A stretch of 64,000 nucleotides of DNA, from contig NZ_CP166871.1 in the NCBI RefSeq assembly GCF_041379045.1, positions 1,922,001-1,986,000 on the forward strand. The letters are read 5' to 3'. Below, piece after piece: positions 53,280 through 63,085 of this stretch (the stretch's first letter is position 1; each line of letters starts with the position of its first letter). Source of the DNA: Thalassotalea ponticola. GTDB lineage: Bacteria; Pseudomonadota; Gammaproteobacteria; Enterobacterales; Alteromonadaceae. Position numbers and translations under genes: made by a program. Below the pieces are notes generated by a model that did not search any database, was not told where the DNA came from, and saw only the letters and a list, made by a program, of their open reading frames with translations.

Positions 53280-56150
53280 TTACGTTTTTGCCTCGGCAGC
53301 TACGGTAAACGTTTTCGACAACAATGGCTTATCATCTAGCGTGAATATCTCTAATGTATAATCACCTGGCACCAAATCTTCATCGTTTACAAGCGTCCAA
53401 TAGTAGCCATATTCCTTACTGGTATTAATAATTTTTGTTTTCTGCGTTTCTTTATTTTTAATTGCATCAGGTAAACGCCAACGCAATTTGATCAATGTTT
53501 TTACTTTTTCTGCATCAACGTTAGTATCTTTGTTGTTAAAAGACAGGTAAACACCAAATATACGCCCCTTCTCAAGCGCTATTTTAGTTGTGGTTTTTTC
53601 GTGAACTTTTCGAGAGCGCAGCCAAGAGCGAGTGTCTCGCTTAAACAATCCATAATCGATATCCGCTACGTCTATGTTCTTAACTTTTATACCGGTATCG
53701 GCAAATAGGTTTTGCTCGAATTGTTGCTTTTCGCTAGCTGAAAACGTGTTTTCCCAAATAACATCGGTGACAACATTACGCCATGTTTTGTATTGGTCTT
53801 CGCTTAATGAGGAAACGGTCTTATCATCATTGTCGACATAAAACAGACGATTTAAGCAGTTTTCAAAGCTTTTTTCTACGCCTCTGCCCAAGCAATGGGC
53901 GCGAGCGATACTAAACTCCGCGTCTTCGTGTTGTTGTTCATGGGCTTTGTTAAAGTAATGGAATGACGCTTCGTAGTCTTGCTCCGTTTCCTTACCCGAA
54001 TAATATAAGTCTCCTAAGCGAAATGATGCGTCATCGTAGCCAGCATCCGACGATTTCTTATACCATTCAATCGCGCTATTGATATTTTGTTCGACGTATT
54101 TACCTTGATGATAAAAACTTCCTACGTTAAACGTAGCTCTACTTTCACCGTACTGTGAGGCCAGTTGATAAAATTCGTACGCTTTTTTATCGTCGTTATC
54201 TACGTTATCACTAAAAGTATACGCATCGGCTATCCGTACGTATTCTTTTGCTAAGATTTTGCTGTAGTGCTCTGTTATTTCAGGCTCGAGGTTGAGTTGA
54301 GTGCGAATAAAATGGTCTACATATGAGAACTGTAGTCTGTCGCCATACCAATTGTGTTGGCCGTGACCGACATTGTCAAAAAACAAGTAATCAACATTTT
54401 TCTGCAACTGGTTTAAGCGAAACTTCATGCGGTTAGCCTGCTCAAAGTCGGCCACTTCATCTTTTTTACCGGCAATGAGCAAGGTTGGCGCATTAAGCTT
54501 TTGAGCGAAGTAAAATGGCGACACTGTTTTGAGCGACTCATCGAACTCCCCTACCACTTGAGCGATATAATCGCGATGATCCTCTAAAGTTTTATAATTG
54601 GATGCGTTAAACAGCAAAGGTAAGTCGTATATCCCATACATTGAGACAACGCACTGATATTGCTCTGGATGATATATCGCGAGCATGACAGCGGAATAAC
54701 CACCATAACCTGTGCCCATAGAACACATATTCTGATAGTTGTATTTTTGCTGCACTGCGTTAACCACAGCGGTAATATCTTGCTCTATTAATTTGCCAAA
54801 TTGAGCCCGACCTTTGTCGAGAAAACTTTTTCCGTACCCACTAGAGCCGCGAAAATTTACGTTGAGTACCGAATAGCCGCGACTGGTGAAGTACTGAATT
54901 TCACCATTATACGTGGCGTTATCTCGAATCCCGACAGGACCACCGTGCGGATACACCAAGAGTGTATTATTGTTGTATCCGACAGGCCGACTTAACATAC
55001 CTTCAATAACCGTATGTTCATTTACCTTAACGCTAAACGGCTCTATATCGCTCAAGGTGATATTATCGAGTTGAGGGTGCACAGACTTAATCAACTTGAG
55101 CTCATCGGTGGCCTTGTCATAGTAATAATACTTGCCTGGATTTTTAGCCGAAAAGCTGGCCATTAATTTTTTACGGTTATCAACGCTAGCGTCAACGGTT
55201 ACGATATTCTCGTTATTAACTCGGGCCATTAAATTTTTAGTTAAGGCGTCTTCATCAGCAGAAAAATATTGGACTTTTGGTACTCCGTGATCAATATACC
55301 TTACATACTTTACGCCACTGCCAATTGGGTTTAACACCGCATCGTACAAATCATAGGTTGGATGTTGGTATATCACTTCGCCAAAGGTTTCCGAATTGAT
55401 ATCAAATTTAACTAATGAACGCGTATCCAGATCCTTACTGGTCAACACGGCCATGGTATTTTCATCGAGCAAGCCTACGGGAATGAAGTCGTTGTCTTTA
55501 TCGATAGTATAAAAACGTTTCCATATTTTCTGATCGGACTTCAAAAACCAAAATTCTAGTTTTTCATCGTCTAATCTCACCGTTAACAACACGCTATTAC
55601 TCTCGTCATAAAAGTAAGCAAGCGCGTTTTTTAACTCTTTCTTAAGCTCGATTGCTTGGCTAAGGTCTTGTTGCTCGAGTTGTTCAGTGGTCGCCTTGTA
55701 TAGCTTTAAATTATTTTTATTTTCGCGGTGAGCGAAAATAACGGTGTTTTCTTCACTTGGCAAAGCCGCGACTAAATGCCCCTCCAGTTTAAATTTTTGC
55801 CATGATACATCTATCTCTTCTTGTGTATCGTCGATATGCAAAAAACCGCTTTGCTTATCCAACTCAACATACAGCGTTTTGTTATCTATCCACTGGTACT
55901 CTTCAACTTTGAGCTTTTCTTTATGGGCAATACTTAATGCAACGTGTTCTTCAAGGGTGACTGAATCAATAATTGTAAAGACGTTTTGTGTATCTTGGTG
56001 CTCAAACGACACTAAATAGCGACCATTGGGGTTTATTTTCATTGAATAAACAGCAGGTGGCGTAAACAAAAGTTCAGGCGCTATTGGCTGAGAAGCTTTC
56101 GCGTTGAAGCAGATAAAAAGTGCTATACACAGAGTAATTAATGCTTTCAT
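53280..56150 (-). CDS. S9-peptidase-like / Sel1-repeat fusion without catalytic serine
   Basis: A 956-residue secreted protein. Residues 1-19 are a signal peptide, a TolB-type propeller covers about 25-370, an S9 alpha/beta-hydrolase domain about 380-620, Sel1/TPR-like repeats about 645-770, and a C-terminal beta-rich domain resembling DUF3859 about 850-956. In the nucleophile elbow MGTGYGGYSA the expected Ser is Gly481 (codon GGT, 54708-54710), while Asp564 (GKKDEV) and His596 (NVGHG) are kept. The enzyme should therefore be inactive by the classical mechanism. It overlaps the upstream lipoprotein gene by 4 bp. Confidence 0.85.
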   Translation of the reverse strand: MKALITLCIALFICFNAKASQPIAPELLFTPPAVYSMKINPNGRYLVSFEHQDTQNVFTIIDSVTLEEHVALSIAHKEKLKVEEYQWIDNKTLYVELDKQSGFLHIDDTQEEIDVSWQKFKLEGHLVAALPSEENTVIFAHRENKNNLKLYKATTEQLEQQDLSQAIELKKELKNALAYFYDESNSVLLTVRLDDEKLEFWFLKSDQKIWKRFYTIDKDNDFIPVGLLDENTMAVLTSKDLDTRSLVKFDINSETFGEVIYQHPTYDLYDAVLNPIGSGVKYVRYIDHGVPKVQYFSADEDALTKNLMARVNNENIVTVDASVDNRKKLMASFSAKNPGKYYYYDKATDELKLIKSVHPQLDNITLSDIEPFSVKVNEHTVIEGMLSRPVGYNNNTLLVYPHGGPVGIRDNATYNGEIQYFTSRGYSVLNVNFRGSSGYGKSFLDKGRAQFGKLIEQDITAVVNAVQQKYNYQNMCSMGTGYGGYSAVMLAIYHPEQYQCVVSMYGIYDLPLLFNASNYKTLEDHRDYIAQVVGEFDESLKTVSPFYFAQKLNAPTLLIAGKKDEVADFEQANRMKFRLNQLQKNVDYLFFDNVGHGQHNWYGDRLQFSYVDHFIRTQLNLEPEITEHYSKILAKEYVRIADAYTFSDNVDNDDKKAYEFYQLASQYGESRATFNVGSFYHQGKYVEQNINSAIEWYKKSSDAGYDDASFRLGDLYYSGKETEQDYEASFHYFNKAHEQQHEDAEFSIARAHCLGRGVEKSFENCLNRLFYVDNDDKTVSSLSEDQYKTWRNVVTDVIWENTFSASEKQQFEQNLFADTGIKVKNIDVADIDYGLFKRDTRSWLRSRKVHEKTTTKIALEKGRIFGVYLSFNNKDTNVDAEKVKTLIKLRWRLPDAIKNKETQKTKIINTSKEYGYYWTLVNDEDLVPGDYTLEIFTLDDKPLLSKTFTVAAEAKT

Positions 56151-56704
56151 TTTGCGCCTCCTTGAGCAGTTGGGATATTGCTGACAACATCAAAAAAAGA
56201 ATCTTCTCCGGGTCCTGCATAAGTAATTTTTCGTTGATCTAAAATGTTTGAAAAATTAGTTTGCATATATTCTAGCGCTATAGATGACTTATTCAGAAGT
56301 TTTACATTTGAATAACTTGACCAAAAACTCGGAGTGTATATTTGCAAATGTCCAACATAGGTGATCATGCCTTCATTGACTGTAAAATCCCACAAGCCAT
56401 CTTCGAAGTCCTTAATCTGTAGATAGCGATTAAATTTTATTTTATCAATTGAATACTGGCCTTCAGGTAATGACACTAATATGTAATTACTGCCGGCTCT
56501 GAGATCGTCTGCGGTTAATTTAATATATTTTGTACCGGTGAGATGCAATTCATTAAGGCTATAGGTGGTATCCACAGCGAATAGTAAATACCCTTCTTTG
56601 TGCTCTAGATGTCTATCTTGATCCTCTTTAAAACTGCTTACTTTGGTGGCACAAGAAGTTAACAATAAAACACTGGCGAGAAAGATAATTTGTCGTAGTT
56701 TCAC
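56147..56704 (-). CDS. Lipoprotein of unknown function, coupled to the S9/Sel1 gene
   Basis: A predicted outer-membrane lipoprotein of about 185 residues. The N-terminus KLRQIIFLASVLLLTSC is a type II signal peptide with lipobox LTSC. The mature part is beta-rich and unlike any family that I know; a DUF2846-like fold is possible. The start is GTG 56702-56704 with GGAG seven bases upstream; an ATG at 56737 would lengthen the signal peptide. Its stop overlaps the start of the S9/Sel1 gene (ATGA), so the two products are made together and may form an envelope complex. Confidence 0.75.
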   Translation of the reverse strand: MKLRQIIFLASVLLLTSCATKVSSFKEDQDRHLEHKEGYLLFAVDTTYSLNELHLTGTKYIKLTADDLRAGSNYILVSLPEGQYSIDKIKFNRYLQIKDFEDGLWDFTVNEGMITYVGHLQIYTPSFWSSYSNVKLLNKSSIALEYMQTNFSNILDQRKITYAGPGEDSFFDVVSNIPTAQGGAK

Positions 56705-56737
56705 AAACGCACTCCATGCTTTAACGGCCACCAACAT

Positions 56738-57020
56738 CTATTAACCTAAATATAAGTGACTGAAATACAGTTGAATAATGATAGTAAGTTAGATAGCATC
56801 GATTGTAAACAGATTGTTAATGAGTGCTAGTATTAGGCTACGCATAAGCAAAATGAGTTGACGATGAGATAGTACGCAAGGGATAAATATAAACGACGTG
56901 GCTAATATCAACGACGTCACTGGGGCGAGTTTATCTGTGTTCAATAATGCGACTGGGACAGTGAAGTGGGATCGAAATTGTTGATAAATTGGCATAGCTG
57001 TTTGATAACGTCTAACCAAT
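56738..57020. other. Intergenic region between adk terminator and the lipoprotein gene
   Basis: About 280 bp (465 bp counting to adk) with no gene that I would support. An 80-codon minus-strand frame is open here but starts at the foot of a terminator and has no ribosome site. The lipoprotein promoter is presumably near 56740-56800. Confidence 0.35.
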
Positions 57021-57058
57021 AAAAAACGCATACACTGTGATAGACGGTGTATGCGTTT
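57021..57058 (-). terminator. Intrinsic terminator downstream of adk
   Basis: A 12-bp perfect stem, AAACGCATACAC (57024-57035) with GTGTATGCGTTT (57047-57058), ends in a U-run on the minus strand (A-run 57021-57026 on plus). It is about 145 bp past the adk stop. Confidence 0.8.
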
Positions 57059-57202
57059 AAATATCAGCTCGGTAAAATGTACTTACCAACCTATCCTTGA
57101 AATAAGCATAGACATGACGTTTAACCGACGCTCGCTAACGTTATTTTGCCATTAAAGACAAATAACGTGCGTTAGCAAAGCGATATGTCTATCCGGTTTT
57201 CT

Positions 57203-58178
<976 letters not shown>

Positions 58179-58838
58179 TTACTGAACTTTAGCTTTGACA
58201 ATGCCCGAGTCATTACCATCAGCGCCATGTCTTTTATGGTATTTACCTACAGGTATTGTATTAATAATTCGAGAATTTACCATTCGTGCAATCGGTACAT
58301 AGTCAGTTGCGGCAGTGTTAACTGCTGTAACTAGAGCATCTATTAGTGGGTTTCCTGAATTACCGCCACTGGTATCTTGCACTATCACATTGTCGTATTG
58401 CCATAACACTTCGTTTGTAGTGGTAGAGAGAAGTTCGAAGTCCAAGCCTACGGTAACATTTGCTGCTAACACATAGTAGTTCGTATCCCATTGATTAATG
58501 TTAACAAATAAAACCGAGTCAGCGCCAAAAAGAGCCTTAAACTTACTAGCAGGAATATTCCGGATCTGTGCACCGTCGCTGACCCCCTCTCTTGCTAACA
58601 TTTGAGAAACAAAAGGAACAGGAACTACATAATATCCAGCCTCTGCTAACGGTTGAGCAATCGTAGTTGAAAAAAGGTTTGCTGCGTCAGATGCTGTTGT
58701 ATTATTAACGGCAGGTACCACAACAATACTATGTGGCTTTTCATTATACATTTTCGGAAATGCTTCTTGTTTTGTCAGTGTAGTTCCACACCCTGAAACA
58801 ACTAATGATAACAATAGAACTGCAAATAACTTATTCAC
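58179..58838 (-). CDS. DUF799 (GNA1162 family) lipoprotein
   Basis: A 219-residue lipoprotein with signal peptide and lipobox VSGC (Cys17). The mature domain shows the DUF799 pattern SIVVVPAVNNTTASDAA and AEAGYYVVPVPFVSQML, with ADSVLFVNINQWDTNY. Neisserial GNA1162, of the same family, is a surface-exposed vaccine antigen with a fold like the TolB N-terminal domain. It is the last gene of the CsgG operon and overlaps DUF4810 by 8 bp. It probably sits at the outer membrane as part of one complex with the products upstream. Confidence 0.9.
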   Translation of the reverse strand: MNKLFAVLLLSLVVSGCGTTLTKQEAFPKMYNEKPHSIVVVPAVNNTTASDAANLFSTTIAQPLAEAGYYVVPVPFVSQMLAREGVSDGAQIRNIPASKFKALFGADSVLFVNINQWDTNYYVLAANVTVGLDFELLSTTTNEVLWQYDNVIVQDTSGGNSGNPLIDALVTAVNTAATDYVPIARMVNSRIINTIPVGKYHKRHGADGNDSGIVKAKVQ

Positions 58839-59178
58839 TTTGCTCTCCTCCTAATGCACGTTGAACAAACACTAAAGACTCCGGATATGCCTCTAGCTCC
58901 ATTTGGAAGTACTCTTTGGCTTTCTCTTCGTTACCCAGTTTTGCTTCATACATTCCCAACTCAAAATAAATTCCAGGGGGAACTTTCTTTTTAGTAGTGG
59001 CTTTAGAAACTATTTTATTCAATTCGAGGTAATGTTTCTGCTCGGCCTCTGTCGAGTAATCACTGTTTAGGTCATATAATGTACTTGAATAGTTTTCCCA
59101 GTTATACATCGTGTTCGAGGCACAGCCTGACATTAATATAGCCACAGTTAAAATCATACATTGCTTATTGATTATCAT
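58831..59178 (-). CDS. DUF4810 lipoprotein
   Basis: A 115-residue lipoprotein with lipobox MSGC (Cys19). The mature chain opens with MYNWENYSSTLYDL and has a TPR-like helical pair, PPGIYFELGMYEAKLGN and EKAKEYFQMELEAYP. This is the DUF4810 family, which occurs almost only beside CsgG and DUF799 genes. It overlaps the gene before by ATGA and the one after by 8 bp. Likely role: a small scaffold or adaptor in the CsgG-type complex. Confidence 0.9.
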   Translation of the reverse strand: MIINKQCMILTVAILMSGCASNTMYNWENYSSTLYDLNSDYSTEAEQKHYLELNKIVSKATTKKKVPPGIYFELGMYEAKLGNEEKAKEYFQMELEAYPESLVFVQRALGGEQSE

Positions 59179-59504
59179 GGTATTAGCACCTCTGCACTTT
59201 GCTCATTTGTTAAAAATAGTTTTCTAGCCAAGATAACATTACCATCTCTGCGAACCTCTATGTTATGAGAACCAACAGCTAGGGGAAACTTTGCAACTCT
59301 TTCGCCATCGACTTTATAAAATTTTGTATCCTCGTCGATTACAATAACTTGATCTCCAATGATTATTTCAGTTCCAACATAATTGCCTTTAAGAACTAGA
59401 AAACCAGAGTCTTCTACTTGGCTCACACTCTGATAATTCTTAGCACAACCAGTAACATTAAGTGCCAGAATTAGTGTACTGAGTAATAAAGCTATTTGTT
59501 TCAT
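59175..59504 (-). CDS. Small lipoprotein with PEGA-like fold
   Basis: A 109-residue lipoprotein with lipobox VTGC (Cys20). The mature part is beta-rich and closes with KFPLAVGSHNIEVRRDGNVI and ARKLFLTNEQSAEVLIP, which resembles a PEGA domain, a surface-carbohydrate or S-layer-associated beta sandwich. No enzyme motif is present. It sits between the CsgG-like gene (six-base gap) and the DUF4810 gene (4-bp overlap). Not all such operons are known to me to carry this gene, so it may be a lineage-specific addition. Confidence 0.7.
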   Translation of the reverse strand: MKQIALLLSTLILALNVTGCAKNYQSVSQVEDSGFLVLKGNYVGTEIIIGDQVIVIDEDTKFYKVDGERVAKFPLAVGSHNIEVRRDGNVILARKLFLTNEQSAEVLIP

Positions 59505-59510
59505 TTCTAA

Positions 59511-60467
59511 TTAACTCCTTTTAATTTCTCTAACTACATAATTTGAAATTTGGTTTAAATCTAAATTCGTGCCAGTAACGCTGACGACGCTTAACTCGTC
59601 ATTTCCTGAACCTATAAATGACTCAACTTTTACTTTTCCAACTGACTTACCCGGCATTGAAATCATAAAACCGGTTTGAGGATTTTTTACTTTTTTACCT
59701 GGAGCAATAACAGCGAATTCATCTCCTACTTTGACACCTTGATTAGAGCCACCAGTCATAAAAATTGAATCTTCTTCACCTTTGATTAAGTAAGCCTGCC
59801 AGGGATTGTCCATCAAATTATTCATAATGTTTGCAACTAGCTTGCTAATCGCTGCTGATACAGCTTTATCATCTAGAGATGTGTCATAAGCAGCTGTTTG
59901 ACCAACACCTAAAACTCTATTAGCCTCAGTCCTTGCTTCTCCACTTGCCTCTTCAGAGTAGATAATTTGACCTGTCCTAACATCAACAAGTCGAACGTTG
60001 ACCGTGGCATTAGCAACCTGGATTTTATTACGAGAAAACACGCCTACTTCACTTTCTGTTCTACGACCAAATTCAGAAACTGAACCGATAATTAGATAGT
60101 CAGAACCGACCTTAGTACTATCAAAAGTCTTCGACTCTGATGCAAGCAACTGGATGTCAGGCCTTTCTAACATAATAAATTTACCGGTTGAAGTTAGACG
60201 TGCACTAAGAATGTCACTAGCCTGTTTACCTAAGCGATTATTATTATTATCCACAAAGATACTATTTCCGCGTTTCGTTTCATCAGAGAATCGACCGATA
60301 GCAACTAGTCGCTTTAAACCGTCAACAGTATTGAGAGATTCTGGTTTGACGTCGTTTTTTTGGGCTACAATGGGGTTGTTTAATTGTTGGTTTGTCGAAG
60401 AAGTACAACCTCCCAACAAAATTAGAGATAGTGCGCCACTACAAATGATAATCTTGGAATTAACCAT
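59511..60467 (-). CDS. CsgG/HfaB family outer-membrane lipoprotein
   Basis: A 318-residue CsgG-family lipoprotein with lipobox LGGC (Cys21). CsgG-type features include RLVAIGRFSDETKRG, GSDYLIIGSVSEFGRR, VNVRLVDVRTGQIIYSEEASG and NLMDNPW. CsgG forms a nonameric outer-membrane pore that exports curli, but a CsgG-type domain plus a C-terminal extension (about 225-318) is seen here and no curlin or CsgE/CsgF gene is present. It is the first gene of a tight four-gene operon. Whether it forms a pore or a periplasmic ring is not known. Confidence 0.88.
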   Translation of the reverse strand: MVNSKIIICSGALSLILLGGCTSSTNQQLNNPIVAQKNDVKPESLNTVDGLKRLVAIGRFSDETKRGNSIFVDNNNNRLGKQASDILSARLTSTGKFIMLERPDIQLLASESKTFDSTKVGSDYLIIGSVSEFGRRTESEVGVFSRNKIQVANATVNVRLVDVRTGQIIYSEEASGEARTEANRVLGVGQTAAYDTSLDDKAVSAAISKLVANIMNNLMDNPWQAYLIKGEEDSIFMTGGSNQGVKVGDEFAVIAPGKKVKNPQTGFMISMPGKSVGKVKVESFIGSGNDELSVVSVTGTNLDLNQISNYVVREIKRS

Positions 60468-61057
60468 GGTTACATCCTTGTTCTGTTGTTTTTATTAGTT
60501 AGGATTAACCTATCACATGTATTGTTGAATTGCCAAACTTATAGTTTATCGGTTTGAAACATAAAGAAAAATTTAAATTACCGATGTTAAGAAGTGATCT
60601 GCCATCCATCGCTCATTGATAATTTATCTTTCTGATAATGACATTTTTATTTACTATTCATCCCCCCACAAAAACAAATCAGCACCTCTTTATAGTTATG
60701 AGCTAAACAAGAGCCTCGGATACTCACTCATATTAGGACGGGTCAGAGTAAACAAAAAAGGGACCTCTAAAAGGGTTCTGACGGATATGCCGTTTTTCAT
60801 AAGAGCAAGACTCGTTCCTATTCGGCAGATTTTGGTTCGATGGCAGGATGAGACATTGCCCTCTTCGTCTTATCCATCGTTTTGAGCTTGCACTTTAGGA
60901 GTAAGCATTTCAACAGGGAGAGAAATGTGGTCTCAATATTTAGTGGCATTAGACTTTAAGCGCCAATAATCGCACATGACGGAGGTAACGAAAAGGAATA
61001 TAACGCATAGTCCCAAACGGTAAAAAGGTCACAAAATCAACATCCTTTCTGCGAGCA
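60468..61057. other. Gene-free stretch upstream of the CsgG-like operon
   Basis: 590 bp. The operon promoter is presumably near 60480-60600. An open stretch of 89 codons on the plus strand (60616-60885) lacks a ribosome site and coding character. Two GGAG-like words (60969-60974, near GGAGGTAACG) precede no frame. Nothing else is visible. Confidence 0.35.
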
Positions 61058-61777
61058 TCAATCAGACAAATAATACTCTATGGTAGAAACTACACGGATT
61101 TTCTTTATATGCGGATTATTTTTATCACGATTACTAATAGTAAATTGTCCTTGAGAAGCGCGTTTAATTTTACCTAACTGGCTATTGGAATCACTGGCAA
61201 ATTTTTGTGCGACCTCGCGGGCATTGCGAGTTGCTTCTTCAATCATACTTGGTTTTATCTCATTTAAATCGGTAAAAATATATTCAATCTGAGCTTGATA
61301 ATTGGCACCGCTTAATACAATTCCTTGCTTGCCCAAAGATGACACTTTACTCACTACCGAACGGACGGTGTCTATTTTATCTGAATATACAGTAACCGTT
61401 TGCATCCCTGTATAGCGAAATTGAGTTTTACCAGGGTTGCCATATTGCTGCGCAAGTTTATCGGTGATTTCTGGTACTGCCACTGACATTTCACTGCTTT
61501 GTATGCCATTCATCAATAAAAACGCCTTAATCTTATCTGTATTTTCCTCAATAACCTGATAAAGCGCTTGCACATCATTGGCTGCTTGTGAAAATTGAAT
61601 AGGCCAAATAACCACATTCGCTTGTTGTTCACGCTCTGCGAGCCCTTTTACCACCACACTGCGCTCATACTGTTTCACCTTGATTGCCGCGTTAGCTAAC
61701 AAATAACCGAGCAGTGCTAAACCGAGCAAGATACCAGAGCCTAAAATAAATGAACTAACCGTATCCTTTTTTTGCAT
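61058..61777 (-). CDS. SIMPL domain-containing protein (membrane-anchored)
   Basis: A 239-residue protein with an uncleaved N-terminal helix (about residues 9-31), then a SIMPL domain with YERSVVVKGLAEREQQANVV and a helix MIEEATRNAREVAQKFASD that is the family's marker. It differs from the secreted SIMPL protein at 48.8 kb by its membrane anchor and shorter C-terminus. ATG 61775-61777 has AAAGG seven bases upstream. Function unknown; relatives include BP26/OMP28-type proteins. It is divergent from the HlyD gene. Confidence 0.87.
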   Translation of the reverse strand: MQKKDTVSSFILGSGILLGLALLGYLLANAAIKVKQYERSVVVKGLAEREQQANVVIWPIQFSQAANDVQALYQVIEENTDKIKAFLLMNGIQSSEMSVAVPEITDKLAQQYGNPGKTQFRYTGMQTVTVYSDKIDTVRSVVSKVSSLGKQGIVLSGANYQAQIEYIFTDLNEIKPSMIEEATRNAREVAQKFASDSNSQLGKIKRASQGQFTISNRDKNNPHIKKIRVVSTIEYYLSD

Positions 61778-61975
61778 CACGTGACCTTTGCCTAAGAGTA
61801 ATAGCTAATTTATATGCCATTTCTGCGATAAATCAATGTTGCTCTGTACCGAGCTGATAAGTCTCTGCGATCGAAACGAGCGTCTATACTTTGACTTTTA
61901 AGGCGAGTAATTCACACCTATCAATAAGATTAAATAAGCACTTAAATATGCGTTTTTATCATTGGGAACCTAAGC

Positions 61976-63085
61976 ATGTCAGAGACAAAAACCGATACCG
62001 AGCAATCATCGCAGAATAACAACCATATACAGCAAGCGCGCTCGTTTACGCTAATTTTAGCGCTCGTTATCATACTTTTATGGGGTTATACATTGTGGGC
62101 TGATAGAGTGGCACCAATGACCGATCAGGTTAGAGTGAATGGCCAAGTCATTCGCATCAGCCCGGAAGTTTCTGGCCCAATATCAGAAATCCATGTGCAA
62201 GATAACAGCATCGTCAATGTTGGCGATAGCTTGATTTCCATTAATCCCGCACCGTTTGAATTGGCGGTAAAAGCGGCTCGATTTGAACTACAAAAAGCTG
62301 GGCAATCATTTATGGCCGATACCGCATCTATCGATGTAGCCAAAGCCAATGAAGTAGCCGCACGCGTTAAAGTCAACAATGCTAAAAAGAATGTCGATCG
62401 CAATCGACAGTTAGTCGCCAAAGGTATTATCAGTCAGGCAACCATGGATAACGCCATAACCGAATTAGAAACCGCACAAGCTAACCTTGAACAAGCCAAA
62501 TCGGCACTGGAAAAAGCCAAGCAACAATCAGGACCAAGAGGTAGAGAAAATCCGGCAATACAAGTTGGTCTGACCAAACTCGATCAAGCCATTCTCAATC
62601 TAAGTAATACGAAGCTAATTGCGCCAACTAACGGGGTAATTACCAATATGGATGTTGCGGTGGGTGATTTCGCCGCCGCGGGGCAACCGATAATGACCTT
62701 AATCAATATCCGCTATTTGTGGTTAACTGCAATGGTACGAGAGAACTCTATTGGCCATTTAAATCAAGGTGACAAAGTTAAAATTGTTTTAGAGTCTTAC
62801 CCTGGTGAAATATTTACCGGTAAAGTATCGTCTATTGGTTGGGGCAGCAGTGGCAATGGCAACTTTGCTGTTGATGCCGGTAATGGCCTGATAAATTCTC
62901 CTACCACAGGTCCTAAGGCACAGCGGTTTCCCGTTAACATTGAGTTGATTGAATTGCCTGAGCACGTAACCTTGCGATATGGCGGCAGAGCAACCGTGGC
63001 TTTTTATCCTAATGAAAGTTCTGTCGCTGAAACGCTGCAAGATCTTTGGATTTGGGCGTGGAGTTATATCAGCTATGTTTCATAG
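61976..63085 (+). CDS. HlyD family membrane fusion protein (EmrA/AaeA-like)
   Basis: A 369-residue periplasmic adaptor. The membrane helix is about residues 25-42, the two lipoyl halves are ISPEVSGPISEIHVQDN and TKLIAPTNGVITNMDVAVGD, a coiled-coil hairpin (about 95-180) lies between them, and a beta-barrel with LTAMVRENSIGHLNQGD follows. It bridges an inner-membrane pump to an outer-membrane TolC-type channel. The next gene overlaps it by 11 bp and encodes a DUF2955 pump protein. The pair resembles AaeA/AaeB of E. coli. Substrates are probably aromatic acids or similar toxic compounds. Confidence 0.92.
   Translation: MSETKTDTEQSSQNNNHIQQARSFTLILALVIILLWGYTLWADRVAPMTDQVRVNGQVIRISPEVSGPISEIHVQDNSIVNVGDSLISINPAPFELAVKAARFELQKAGQSFMADTASIDVAKANEVAARVKVNNAKKNVDRNRQLVAKGIISQATMDNAITELETAQANLEQAKSALEKAKQQSGPRGRENPAIQVGLTKLDQAILNLSNTKLIAPTNGVITNMDVAVGDFAAAGQPIMTLINIRYLWLTAMVRENSIGHLNQGDKVKIVLESYPGEIFTGKVSSIGWGSSGNGNFAVDAGNGLINSPTTGPKAQRFPVNIELIELPEHVTLRYGGRATVAFYPNESSVAETLQDLWIWAWSYISYVS

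Noticed and set aside
56789..57031. 80-codon minus-strand frame between adk and the lipoprotein gene
   Set aside because: It starts at the base of the adk terminator, has no ribosome site and its composition is not like a membrane protein family.
60616..60885. 89-codon plus-strand frame upstream of the CsgG-like operon
   Set aside because: It would start at TTG without a ribosome site. Residue composition looks random.
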